Source: Rickettsia typhi (GTDB taxonomy: Bacteria; Pseudomonadota; Alphaproteobacteria; Rickettsiales; Rickettsiaceae). Taken from it: 8,934 bases of DNA. Below are positions 1-6,035 of the stretch, in pieces. The stretch spans positions 1 through 8,934 of the forward strand of contig CAMCTQ010000045.1 of assembly GCA_945878545.1 (NCBI GenBank), written 5' to 3'. Positions within the stretch are counted from its first letter, which is position 1. Each line of letters starts with the position of its first letter. The position numbers and the translations under genes are program-made. The notes under the pieces were generated by a model. The model saw only the letters and a list, made by a program, of their open reading frames with translations. It searched no databases and had not been told where the DNA came from.

Positions 1-57
1 GTAATTGCTAAAAGCCATTATTTAAAAGGAATAAAAGACCTAAAAATTGGGGTGTAA
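1..57 (+). CDS. 3' end of an unidentified gene (partial)
   Basis: Frame 1 is open from the first base to a TAA at 55-57 and encodes VIAKSHYLKGIKDLKIGV. The other two plus frames hit stops at once. A hairpin follows directly after the stop (60-79), which supports a true gene end converging on the minus-strand yaaA. Eighteen residues are too few for me to assign a family. It could be chance coding, since short open stretches are not rare even in AT-rich DNA. Confidence 0.4.
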   Translation, partial: VIAKSHYLKGIKDLKIGV

Positions 58-59
58 TA

Positions 60-79
60 CATAAACAGTTTTGTTTATG
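60..79. terminator. Hairpin between convergent genes, possible weak terminator
   Basis: Positions 60-67 (CATAAACA) pair perfectly with 72-79 (TGTTTATG) across a four-base loop. It lies just after the stop of the partial plus-strand gene and downstream of yaaA on the other strand. No T-run follows on either strand, so intrinsic termination would be inefficient. The location between two converging gene ends is the main support. Confidence 0.35.
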
Positions 80-90
80 CACAACTATAG

Positions 91-125
91 AATGAACTAG
101 CTTATCTTGTAAAAACTAGTTCATT
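91..125. repeat. Inverted repeat at the 3' end of yaaA
   Basis: AATGAACTAG (91-100) is the exact reverse complement of CTAGTTCATT (116-125), with a 15-base loop that contains the yaaA stop codon (102-104). In the yaaA transcript this folds into a 10-bp stem spanning the last codons. It may protect or terminate the message. There is no following T-run, so a role as a mRNA 3'-end stabiliser is as likely as termination. Confidence 0.4.
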
Positions 126-899
126 TTCATTTGAAGCAGTTTTATTAAATTTGTAGTTATCTTCATTAAACAGTTTAATGTCATTAGTGTTTCGAATACG
201 ATTTTTTATTATATATGATGCCATCATACCTCTTGCTCTTTTAGCAAATATTGGCACTACTTTATAACCATCATTTTTTCTTTCCTTGAACGCGGGGGTG
301 ACTAGATTGCCTTGCAATAAGTTTCTGTTAATAGCTTTAAAATATTCTACTGATGCCAAATTTACCAATGAGTTATTGTCTTGGTTTTTAAGGAGTTCGT
401 TCAATTTGATAGTTATAATATCTCCCCAATATTTATATAAATCCTTACCACGTTGATTGGTCAGTTTTATTCCCATTTCTAAACGATAGGGTTGGATAAG
501 ATCAAGCGGCTTGAGTAACCCATATAGACCAGAGATAATGCGTAAATGTGATTGAGCATATATAATATCATCTGGTTTAAAAGCTTCTGCTTTTAGTCCA
601 TCATATACATCTCCCTTGAAAGCATATATTGCTTGACGACTATTTTCTAAATTAAATGGAAAACTAAAATCAAGATAACGTTGATGGTTTAAAACAGCTA
701 GTTTCTGACTTAAATCCATTAATCTGACTATCTCAGATACTCCAAGACTTCGTAAAATTTTGATCAAAGAGAAAGATTCTTCAAAAAAATCTGAATTAGT
801 ATATTCATCTTGACTCTGACCAGAGAAATCTAAAGTTTTTGACGGGGAAATTATTAAAATCATTTCGAGATAGAACAAAATTATTAAAGGAAGACGCAT
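102..899 (-). CDS. yaaA: Peroxide stress protein YaaA (UPF0246/DUF328)
   Basis: YaaA proteins lower intracellular free iron and limit Fenton damage during hydrogen peroxide stress; the fold binds DNA in vitro. The family signatures are clear and in order: ISPSKTLDF near the N-terminus, AIYAFKGDVYDGL, LRIISGLYGLLKPLD, PYRLEMG, KDLYKYWGDIIT, the 'NLASxEYFKAI' block, KRARGMMASYII, and a C-terminal SNENELVF. From the internal Met at 863 the protein would be 253 residues, close to the roughly 258 of E. coli YaaA, and the family alignment normally begins there (MILIISPSKT). The longer start at 899 adds 12 hydrophobic residues, but only this start has a visible Shine-Dalgarno (AAAGGAAGG, 901-909); the 863 start has none. 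I keep the longer limit and regard the start as unresolved. The gene lies 19 bp downstream of the small lysine-rich gene and is probably co-transcribed with it. Confidence 0.93.
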   Translation of the reverse strand: MRLPLIILFYLEMILIISPSKTLDFSGQSQDEYTNSDFFEESFSLIKILRSLGVSEIVRLMDLSQKLAVLNHQRYLDFSFPFNLENSRQAIYAFKGDVYDGLKAEAFKPDDIIYAQSHLRIISGLYGLLKPLDLIQPYRLEMGIKLTNQRGKDLYKYWGDIITIKLNELLKNQDNNSLVNLASVEYFKAINRNLLQGNLVTPAFKERKNDGYKVVPIFAKRARGMMASYIIKNRIRNTNDIKLFNEDNYKFNKTASNENELVFTR

Positions 900-918
900 T
901 GCCTTCCTTTAATACGGG

Positions 919-1023
919 TTACTTAGAAGCTTTTTTAGCAGCTTTTGCTGCACGCTTTTCTTTTATAGATTTGTGTGCTGGCTCTTTTTTTGCTTCTTTC
1001 TTTTTATCTTGTCCTTTTGTCAT
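919..1023 (-). CDS. Small lysine/alanine-rich basic protein, 34 aa
   Basis: The frame starts at ATG 1021-1023 and ends at TAA 919-921. It begins MTKGQDKKKEAKKEPAHKSI and continues with EKRAAKAAKKASK. It is preceded by an excellent Shine-Dalgarno (AAGGAGG, 1031-1037) at good spacing, which makes it much more likely to be real than a random short frame. The product is very basic, with 14 Lys plus one Arg and one His, has no membrane segment, and is likely disordered or helical. Short 'MxKGQ...KK.AKK' proteins occur as conserved hypotheticals in proteobacteria. I can name no function; nucleic-acid or ribosome association is only suggested by the charge. Placement upstream of yaaA suggests a two-gene operon. 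Confidence 0.7.
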   Translation of the reverse strand: MTKGQDKKKEAKKEPAHKSIKEKRAAKAAKKASK

Positions 1024-1204
1024 TTTCACTTCCTCCTTATGATGATTAGATCTTTGCATCCTATCATATTTAACTGCTTCCTGGTAATATTTTTTTCTAC
1101 GTGAGAGGGGATATTAATTAGAATTTAGTATACAGATATTGCATAAGTGCCATTATTAACCTGAACTATGGATAAGAGATTATAGTTAAGTTTATTAGTT
1201 ATGT

Positions 1205-1261
1205 TGTCATTCTCGCGTCTCCATGTCATTCCCGCATCTCTATGTCATTCCCGCGAAAGCG
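1205..1261 (+). repeat. 19-bp tandem repeat, three copies
   Basis: TGTCATTCTCGC, TGTCATTCCCGC and TGTCATTCCCGC begin at 1205, 1224 and 1243, exactly 19 bp apart. The first two full units differ at four positions. The third copy is at the same time the left arm of the hairpin element at 1247-1304, so the array looks like repeated duplication of the left end of that element. Confidence 0.8.
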
Positions 1262-1304
1262 GGAATCTAGAATATAAGCTAGAGATCCCCGTTTTCACGG
1301 GGAT
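1247..1304. repeat. Double-hairpin dispersed repeat (REP/dRS3-like)
   Basis: Two strong hairpins sit back to back. ATTCCCGC (1247-1254) pairs with GCGGGAAT (1259-1266) around a GAAA tetraloop. ATCCCCGT (1285-1292) pairs with ACGGGGAT (1297-1304) around TTTC. Between them TCTAG (1266-1270) and CTAGA (1279-1283) form a further short inverted repeat. The first hairpin fits the ATTCCC-N8-GGGAAT form described for Neisseria dRS3, and similar 'CATTCCCGCGAAAGCGGGAAT' palindromes are scattered through many rickettsial genomes. It is locally much more GC-rich than its surroundings. No T-run follows, so it is a repetitive or stabilising element more than a classical terminator. Confidence 0.75.
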
Positions 1305-1366
1305 GATGTCTAAAATAGTACCTAATGCTATTATAAATACTGACCTGGGGCTTTGACTTTGTCGTC

Positions 1367-3334
1367 TTAATGCCTAGATTCTTCCAATAACTGGCTTTCT
1401 TTGATTGTTATAATGTTCCCATCGCGCTGGACATTTAAGAATATCTCGCCATCTTTTATACCCACTGACTTAACAGCTCCATTTCCCATATGAACTGGAT
1501 CGCTGCCAAAGGGCTCACCATTTGGCTTAACGTGAATAGTTGCGCGTCTAGTAGTAAAAGTTTGACCAGCTTGAGCAAGTAGTCCTGCCTTTTGCCCTGA
1601 TGTAAAGATACCATCCCATGCAGGGAACTTAAGCGGCCTGTATCCAGCTTTAAAAGCGTCAGCAGTTTCTTTGTCTTTAAACTTATAAGTACCATCTGTA
1701 AGTTTTTGTTCTATAAATCTGTAAGCTTCTGGCTTGTCATCGGGTTTCAATTCACCTAATTTAACCCATTTAACAGGAAGATTATTAGGCCGTATCTTAA
1801 CATATGAACTAAGCTCTATAGGTGTCATATCTAAATAATCGACAGGGTTATAGTCAGCTTGTAACGTAGCAACAAGCTCATTTTCTTGGTCGTATATTCT
1901 AAGTTCTTCATATGAAACAATAGCTCCAGCTTCAGATGATTGTTTTGCAATGACCTGTGGGCCGAATGTACCTGGTGCAGTAAAAATTAACTCTGAATCA
2001 TCATACTTAACTCCTTCACCAAGGTATCTTTCAGCTCTTTGTGCCATTAGGGAGATATCACTAACAACTGAATTAATATTATACGCTTTGAACTCTCTTT
2101 CAATGTCGTTCTCATCTATTGTAATAACAACTTTGTCCTTATAGTTTACACCACTAACTAACAGGGTAACTGGATTCTTACTAAGTGTTTCGAAGCTATC
2201 TGGTTTATCTTTATCTTCAACAACTATTTCTACAGTGTAATCACCACTTTCAAGACCACTTTTATAGAAAGGAATTTTACCAATTCCTTTTTTTACATTG
2301 TCACTTTCAAAAGTTTTTACCAAATTACCTTTACTATCGGAAATTTTTATCGTTGCTTTTCCTGGATTTTTTATATGGTTGTTATAATAAACTTCCATAT
2401 CTCCACCCATTACCTGCACTTTGGTTAAATCAACTTCTATATTACGGCCTATCAAGTCAGGAGAAAGTTCAACAGTATTTTTGGATTTGCTAATATCTTT
2501 TACTCTAACTACTTGAGCTTTATCAATATGTTCACCATTACTAAGTATTAATTTTGTAGCAATGCCATTTTGTACTTCAACAGATTCAACAATAGCTGTA
2601 TTCAAGCTGCTAGCATCAACATGGAAAGGCACCTTATTGCCACCAACGTTTCTGAAGCCTATACCACTAACTTCAATAGAATAAGCACCAGCAGGCATTT
2701 TTTTGCCTTTTTTATCATAGCCATTCCATTCAAATTCGTGATTGCCTGGTTGGCCAGCGCCTCTGGTTTCGTATACTATTCTGCCATCGCCATCTTTTAC
2801 TTTAATGGTAGTTGAAACAGTGCCGTCTTTATATTGCTCAGGGTAACTAACATTATATTTAAAATTAACTGGTTTAGTGCCATCGAAGCGCTTGCTGCTA
2901 TCATAACTTACTTCTTTGCCTTGTAAATCAAGAGCATTATAGCCAGGATTCTTTATTGCCTCTAGCATTTCGTTCATTTTAGCCACCTGCTGCTTGGCAG
3001 CGTTAACGGTAGCCATTGCAGTTGCTGTTGCAAGCATTTCTGAACTTTTGCTGCCTGAATCTTCACTAGTTGGATCAATATTTTTAGCCGCAGCTAATGT
3101 ACATTTAATAACAAAGTCTATCATTTCATCAAAGGACTTGTCAGCTTTGTTTGTATCAAATTTTGTATATTTATTTGTGTATCGATCAGCGGCTCTTTTT
3201 GCAGATGCTGTTCTTGTGTCTTCAAAGGACTTTCCAGTTTTGTCTTTATCAGATGTATTCAATCGATCAGAATTTCTTCTTGTAATTTGATCTAAAGCAT
3301 TTGACGATTTACTTGTAGCGGATGGACCTGCCAT
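1367..3334 (-). CDS. flgD: Flagellar hook-capping protein FlgD, expanded form
   Basis: FlgD caps the growing hook and guides FlgE assembly outside the cell. Residues about 68-130 match the FlgD N-terminal region in pattern (FDEMIDFVIKC..KNIDP....., then a helix ending QQVAKMNEML), in which the 'N-x-DP' turn is typical. Residues 155-245 are a FlgD Ig-like domain with the diagnostic FEWNGYDKKGKKMPAGAYSI (201-220). Residues 248-282 look like the tudor-like strand pair (VESVEVQNGIATKLILSNGE). The usual FlgD, about 220-240 residues, ends near there. This one is 655 long and seems to repeat the scheme: a second Ig-like stretch (about 325-395, with GDYTVEIV), a third (about 570-603, PAWDG...AGQTF), and a final tudor-like strand set (619-650, VKSVGIKDGEIFLNV). 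There is no signal peptide, as expected for a type III exported protein. The start at 3334 is 2 bp after the fliK stop and has AGAGG seven bases upstream, so the two genes are translationally close. flgE, the usual neighbour, does not follow. Confidence 0.85.
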   Translation of the reverse strand: MAGPSATSKSSNALDQITRRNSDRLNTSDKDKTGKSFEDTRTASAKRAADRYTNKYTKFDTNKADKSFDEMIDFVIKCTLAAAKNIDPTSEDSGSKSSEMLATATAMATVNAAKQQVAKMNEMLEAIKNPGYNALDLQGKEVSYDSSKRFDGTKPVNFKYNVSYPEQYKDGTVSTTIKVKDGDGRIVYETRGAGQPGNHEFEWNGYDKKGKKMPAGAYSIEVSGIGFRNVGGNKVPFHVDASSLNTAIVESVEVQNGIATKLILSNGEHIDKAQVVRVKDISKSKNTVELSPDLIGRNIEVDLTKVQVMGGDMEVYYNNHIKNPGKATIKISDSKGNLVKTFESDNVKKGIGKIPFYKSGLESGDYTVEIVVEDKDKPDSFETLSKNPVTLLVSGVNYKDKVVITIDENDIEREFKAYNINSVVSDISLMAQRAERYLGEGVKYDDSELIFTAPGTFGPQVIAKQSSEAGAIVSYEELRIYDQENELVATLQADYNPVDYLDMTPIELSSYVKIRPNNLPVKWVKLGELKPDDKPEAYRFIEQKLTDGTYKFKDKETADAFKAGYRPLKFPAWDGIFTSGQKAGLLAQAGQTFTTRRATIHVKPNGEPFGSDPVHMGNGAVKSVGIKDGEIFLNVQRDGNIITIKESQLLEESRH

Positions 3335-3336
3335 TT

Positions 3337-4992
3337 TTATACCTCTATATCAACAGTTGTGGAATTATGAATATTTTTTCTTGTGGTCACAGAATCACCT
3401 TCTTGCGGCTTTATCGCAGAACCATCATCAGAAGTTGTTAAATTCCTAAATTTATTCATCCAATTTTCTCTTTCATTAAATGAACCAAAATATCCTTCGT
3501 CTGGCTGACCATTATTTCCACCTCTCATATCAAATTGCAGCGAAGCTTCCTTTTTAGAAGTATCGGTGACTGTACTTGCCGCTTCCTTTTTTAGTTCAGC
3601 AAGAGCTGTTTCTAGATGAGACTTTGTGCTTTCAAGAAGTTTTAGAGTCGAGTTACGATCAGCAGTGATAATGACTTTTTGAACTTCGCTCTGGCCAGAA
3701 GAGTTGGTAGCAAATTCTATTTTAACATCAATAGCTCCCAAAGCTTTAGGGTATAAATTGATTGTAATTTCACTTTTACCTTGAGACACTGCATATTTTA
3801 ACGATAAAGATAATTGCTCTTGAGGCCTTATGGTAGTTTTACTAGTACCACTCAAGCTACTATCACTAAACGAGACTTCAGTCTTTGCCTTTGAATTATC
3901 TATTACTGCAAAATCAGAGATTTCTAGCTCGTCAAAAGATATCTGATCTTGGTCAAACAATGGTTCTTTACCAATCGATTCTTTGTTACCAGCAATTTTT
4001 ACAATTTCTTTTCTAGCTATTGGCGCATTCCTAGATTCCTTTTGTTTTAAAGCCGCGTCCAAAGAAAATCCATCAATATCTGTTAATTCCAAATCAGAAG
4101 ATGTCTTATTTAATAAGTTATCCTCTAAAACAGTACTAGTTTGTTTTTGACTATCTGTTGCTGCAAGCATTCTAATTTGACCAAGCAGAGAAGAGTCTCT
4201 TGATTCAAATTCTACTGATTTTGACAATAAATTACTTTGCTCCTCAAGCTGGGCTAATGGAACAAAATTTTCTGAATTAAAATCAGAGGATTTTGGAGCA
4301 GCAGCGACTTCTTTTCCCATTTGTAATAATACTTGCTCTTCTGATGAAAAGCCTGATAGGGCAGTAGCATTCTGTTGATTGCTAATTGTTAACGGTAATG
4401 TTTTTGTACTAATAATCTCTTTTGCTTTTAACAAATCTTCTCCTTCAATTCCTGCTACAGCAAAATCCATGTCAAAGGAACCACTTTTTTCCAAAAGTGC
4501 CGCGCTTTGCTCGGGAGTTATATCTCTGCTAGCATCAATTTCTTGAAGGTCAAAATCCTCTAGCGTTACGCTATTTTTATTCAAAGACCCTTCTGACACT
4601 ATGTTTATGGCAACTGGAATAGCAGCAAACCCATCTTGAGCAGGTTCTGCTTCTTCAGAAACCACTTCTTCAGAAACTACTTTTTCAGAAGATTTGTTTA
4701 CTGAGCCATCCTGAGAATCATTATTATGGCCTTCTCGAGAATTCTTTGCTGGAGTTCTTTCGTCAGCGAGAGCTGATCTATCAGCTTTGCTAGAATCTTC
4801 CTTGGGCTTTGAATATTCCTGGTTTTTTGAAACAGCTTCTTCTCGATTTTTAAATTCTGTTTTTGGTTCTCTGTCTTTCGTTGCGTCGCCAATAAAATCA
4901 TTAAAAGATGAAACCTCACCTTTTTTATAAGATTTTGCTGGAGCAAAACTATTTACATTTGTAGACTCTCTAATTAAAACTTCTGAAGACAT
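3337..4992 (-). CDS. fliK: Flagellar hook-length control protein FliK
   Basis: FliK is exported through the flagellar type III apparatus, measures hook length and triggers the switch from hook to filament export. The 551-residue protein has the expected architecture: a long low-complexity, Ser/Glu/Lys-rich N-terminal ruler and a compact C-terminal Flg_hook domain (about 395-467). That domain shows the family's core SEITINLYPKALGAIDVKIE (L-x-P-x-x-LG-x-(I/V)-x-V), followed by VQKVIITADRNSTLKLLEST and a helix HLETALAEL. A disordered Gly/Asn tail follows (about 485-551). The start at 4992 has AGGAAAA just upstream. flgD follows after 2 bp, a classical hook operon pairing. A sigma-54-type promoter lies about 37 bases upstream of the start codon. 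The ruler contains a small 15-bp tandem repeat, so its length may drift. Confidence 0.85.
   Translation of the reverse strand: MSSEVLIRESTNVNSFAPAKSYKKGEVSSFNDFIGDATKDREPKTEFKNREEAVSKNQEYSKPKEDSSKADRSALADERTPAKNSREGHNNDSQDGSVNKSSEKVVSEEVVSEEAEPAQDGFAAIPVAINIVSEGSLNKNSVTLEDFDLQEIDASRDITPEQSAALLEKSGSFDMDFAVAGIEGEDLLKAKEIISTKTLPLTISNQQNATALSGFSSEEQVLLQMGKEVAAAPKSSDFNSENFVPLAQLEEQSNLLSKSVEFESRDSSLLGQIRMLAATDSQKQTSTVLEDNLLNKTSSDLELTDIDGFSLDAALKQKESRNAPIARKEIVKIAGNKESIGKEPLFDQDQISFDELEISDFAVIDNSKAKTEVSFSDSSLSGTSKTTIRPQEQLSLSLKYAVSQGKSEITINLYPKALGAIDVKIEFATNSSGQSEVQKVIITADRNSTLKLLESTKSHLETALAELKKEAASTVTDTSKKEASLQFDMRGGNNGQPDEGYFGSFNERENWMNKFRNLTTSDDGSAIKPQEGDSVTTRKNIHNSTTVDIEV
4651..4695 (-). repeat. 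15-bp in-frame tandem repeat in fliK
   Basis: Three 15-bp units (4651-4665, 4666-4680, 4681-4695) begin TTCTTCAGAAACCAC, TTCTTCAGAAACTAC and TTTTTCAGAAGATTT. On the coding strand they give the peptide run KSSEKVVSEEVVSEEAE. The first two units differ at one base. Gain or loss of a unit keeps the reading frame and would change the length of the FliK ruler by five residues. Confidence 0.65.
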
Positions 4993-5028
4993 TGTTTTTC
5001 CTAGTAAAAATGATATATCTTCAATAGG

Positions 5029-5044
5029 AGCATAAAGCGTGCCA
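5029..5044 (-). promoter_or_regulatory. Sigma-54 (-24/-12) type promoter for fliK-flgD
   Basis: Read on the minus strand the site is TGGCACGCTTTATGCT. The sigma-54 consensus is TGGCACG-N4-TTGC(A/T); only one base differs (ATGCT for TTGCT), and the invariant GG and GC dinucleotides have the required spacing. Transcription would start near 5018, leaving a leader of about 26 bases that includes the fliK Shine-Dalgarno. In many flagellated alphaproteobacteria hook genes, including fliK and flgD, are sigma-54 dependent, so position and target agree. Whether this organism has RpoN cannot be seen here. Confidence 0.6.
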
Positions 5045-5064
5045 AAAAATTATAGAGATTGATT

Positions 5065-5922
5065 TTATTTTGTAACAATGCAGTTTTGCTTGTTTGAAAC
5101 AAGCTGTTTACATATCAATTTTGCTTGATTCAAGGAAGAATAATTACCAGCCATAATTAAATAAATTATTCTATCATTATTCACTTTAACTTTTTTTACT
5201 ATCAATTGGGCGTTTTTCAAGTATTTAATATGACGTACTTGTATTTTTTGCCATTCTGTTTTTGCTTCTTTTTCAGACCAAGCAGAGGATAGCTGAATTT
5301 TGTAACCAGACTCTACCGAGTTTATATTAAAACCATATAGTTTATTATTTTCTGCTCCGAGCTTTGTAATTTTTAACTTAGATACAATCTGATCTGTGCT
5401 AGGCGTTATAGGTGTATCAGAAACATGAATTTCATCATGTAGACTATCGGAATTTACCAAATCTGTCGTATTAACTGAATCTTCTTCTCGATTGCTAGGT
5501 TCATTTCGAGCAATTATATCTTCTTGGTTTAGATCAAGCTTTGCTAAGATATCATCTATTGAATCATAAACAGCAACATTTTCTAAATTAGATTTAAAAC
5601 CGAGGTCAATTGGTTCTTCAGGATCCGATAAAAAATGGACACTACTAGTAACCACACTACCAGGATTTAATTTTTCATAAATTAAACTGTTTGAATGTGG
5701 AATAATAATTCCACCTGGGTCAACTGGTTTTCTTTTGTACTCTTCCTGGTCTTCAGAAAGAATTATATCTTGATTATTAACATGTGAAAAATATTTAAAG
5801 TATACAAAATATAATGAAAATAATCCGCATATTGTAATTACAGCAAAAAATATGGTTCTGAAATAACTCATGATAAGTATAATATTGTATGAATAGCCTT
5901 CGCATCTATTGGGCATGATCAT
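5065..5922 (-). CDS. Membrane-anchored SPOR-domain protein
   Basis: SPOR domains bind denuded peptidoglycan glycan strands, often at the division septum. Residues 205-285 form the domain: a first half SGYKIQLSSAWSEKEAKTEW, a second half with YLIMAGNYSSLNQAKLICKQ, and a final Cys-x-Val. A single membrane segment (about 22-45) places the protein in the inner membrane with the domain in the periplasm. Residues 64-84 (KRKPVDPGGIIIP..SLIYEKL) match a block seen in alphaproteobacterial SPOR proteins. Two starts are possible. The long one (5922) has GGATGG six bases upstream but adds MIMPNRCEGYSYNIILI, which resembles the start of a transposase; the short one, Met18 at 5871, begins directly before the membrane segment but lacks a Shine-Dalgarno. 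The short form is the more typical protein. The gene ends 72 bp before fliK and shares its direction. Confidence 0.8.
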   Translation of the reverse strand: MIMPNRCEGYSYNIILIMSYFRTIFFAVITICGLFSLYFVYFKYFSHVNNQDIILSEDQEEYKRKPVDPGGIIIPHSNSLIYEKLNPGSVVTSSVHFLSDPEEPIDLGFKSNLENVAVYDSIDDILAKLDLNQEDIIARNEPSNREEDSVNTTDLVNSDSLHDEIHVSDTPITPSTDQIVSKLKITKLGAENNKLYGFNINSVESGYKIQLSSAWSEKEAKTEWQKIQVRHIKYLKNAQLIVKKVKVNNDRIIYLIMAGNYSSLNQAKLICKQLVSNKQNCIVTK

Positions 5923-5999
5923 TCAGAACCATCCATATATCGCGCAAATCCACCCTTATTGTATATTATATCCTAAAATCATATTTGTGCAACAAAGCC
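5872..5999 (-). mobile_element. Probable insertion-sequence end fused to the SPOR gene
   Basis: Read on minus from 5999, the sequence opens GGCTTTGTTGCACAAAT, which has the form of a terminal inverted repeat of IS5-type elements (IS903-like ends begin GGCTTTGTTG). A perfect TATAAT follows at insertion-sequence-like spacing, then a leader and an ATG giving MIMPNRCEGYSYNIILI, compatible with the first residues of a small transposase. The frame then runs straight into the SPOR protein. No opposite terminus or remaining transposase is present. The assignment rests on remembered end sequences and on layout; the right boundary, near 5872, is a guess. Confidence 0.45.
5965..5992 (-). promoter_or_regulatory. 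Sigma-70-type promoter upstream of the SPOR gene
   Basis: On the minus strand TTGCAC (5987-5992) and a perfect TATAAT (5965-5970) are separated by 16 bases. Transcription would begin near 5958, about 36 bases before the ATG at 5922. It lies inside the presumed insertion-sequence end, so the SPOR gene may now be expressed from a borrowed promoter. The -35 matches the consensus only in its TTG. Confidence 0.5.
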
Positions 6000-6035
6000 T
6001 TATTTTTGCTTTTCAATGCTTGTTTTACTTTTTCA

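Larger units (their letters stand above)
1024..1366. other. Intergenic region holding a leader and a repetitive element
   Basis: No credible gene lies in these 343 bases. The left part (about 1024-1140, read on minus) is the leader of the small-protein/yaaA unit: it has the Shine-Dalgarno next to 1023, and I found no convincing -35/-10 pair. The right part (1205-1304) is a repetitive palindromic element listed separately. It lies beyond the 3' end of flgD, so it would be in the flgD transcript trailer if transcription continues. Confidence 0.6.

Noticed and set aside
839..1042. Plus-strand 67-codon open frame
   Set aside because: It is antisense to the small lysine-rich gene and to the start of yaaA. 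Its hydrophobic Phe/Ser/Ala-rich composition is what the complement of Lys/Glu codons gives.
1129..1155. Possible second sigma-54 site before the small-protein/yaaA unit (TGGCACTTATGC on minus)
   Set aside because: The GC dinucleotide is three bases too close to the GG, and sigma-54 promoters do not tolerate that spacing change.
1205..1304. CRISPR array
   Set aside because: The 19-bp period with 12-bp conserved parts leaves no spacer of normal size, and the last copy is part of a palindromic element.
1456..3290. Other open frames inside flgD on both strands (e.g. 1456-1695, 1950-2144, 2185-2493, 2570-2815, 2994-3290)
   Set aside because: All lie within the confidently identified flgD, lack ribosome sites and have compositions typical of shadow frames.
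4698..4946. Minus-strand frame of 82 codons overlapping fliK
   Set aside because: It is a +1 shadow of the Lys/Glu-rich N-terminal part of fliK, without its own ribosome site.
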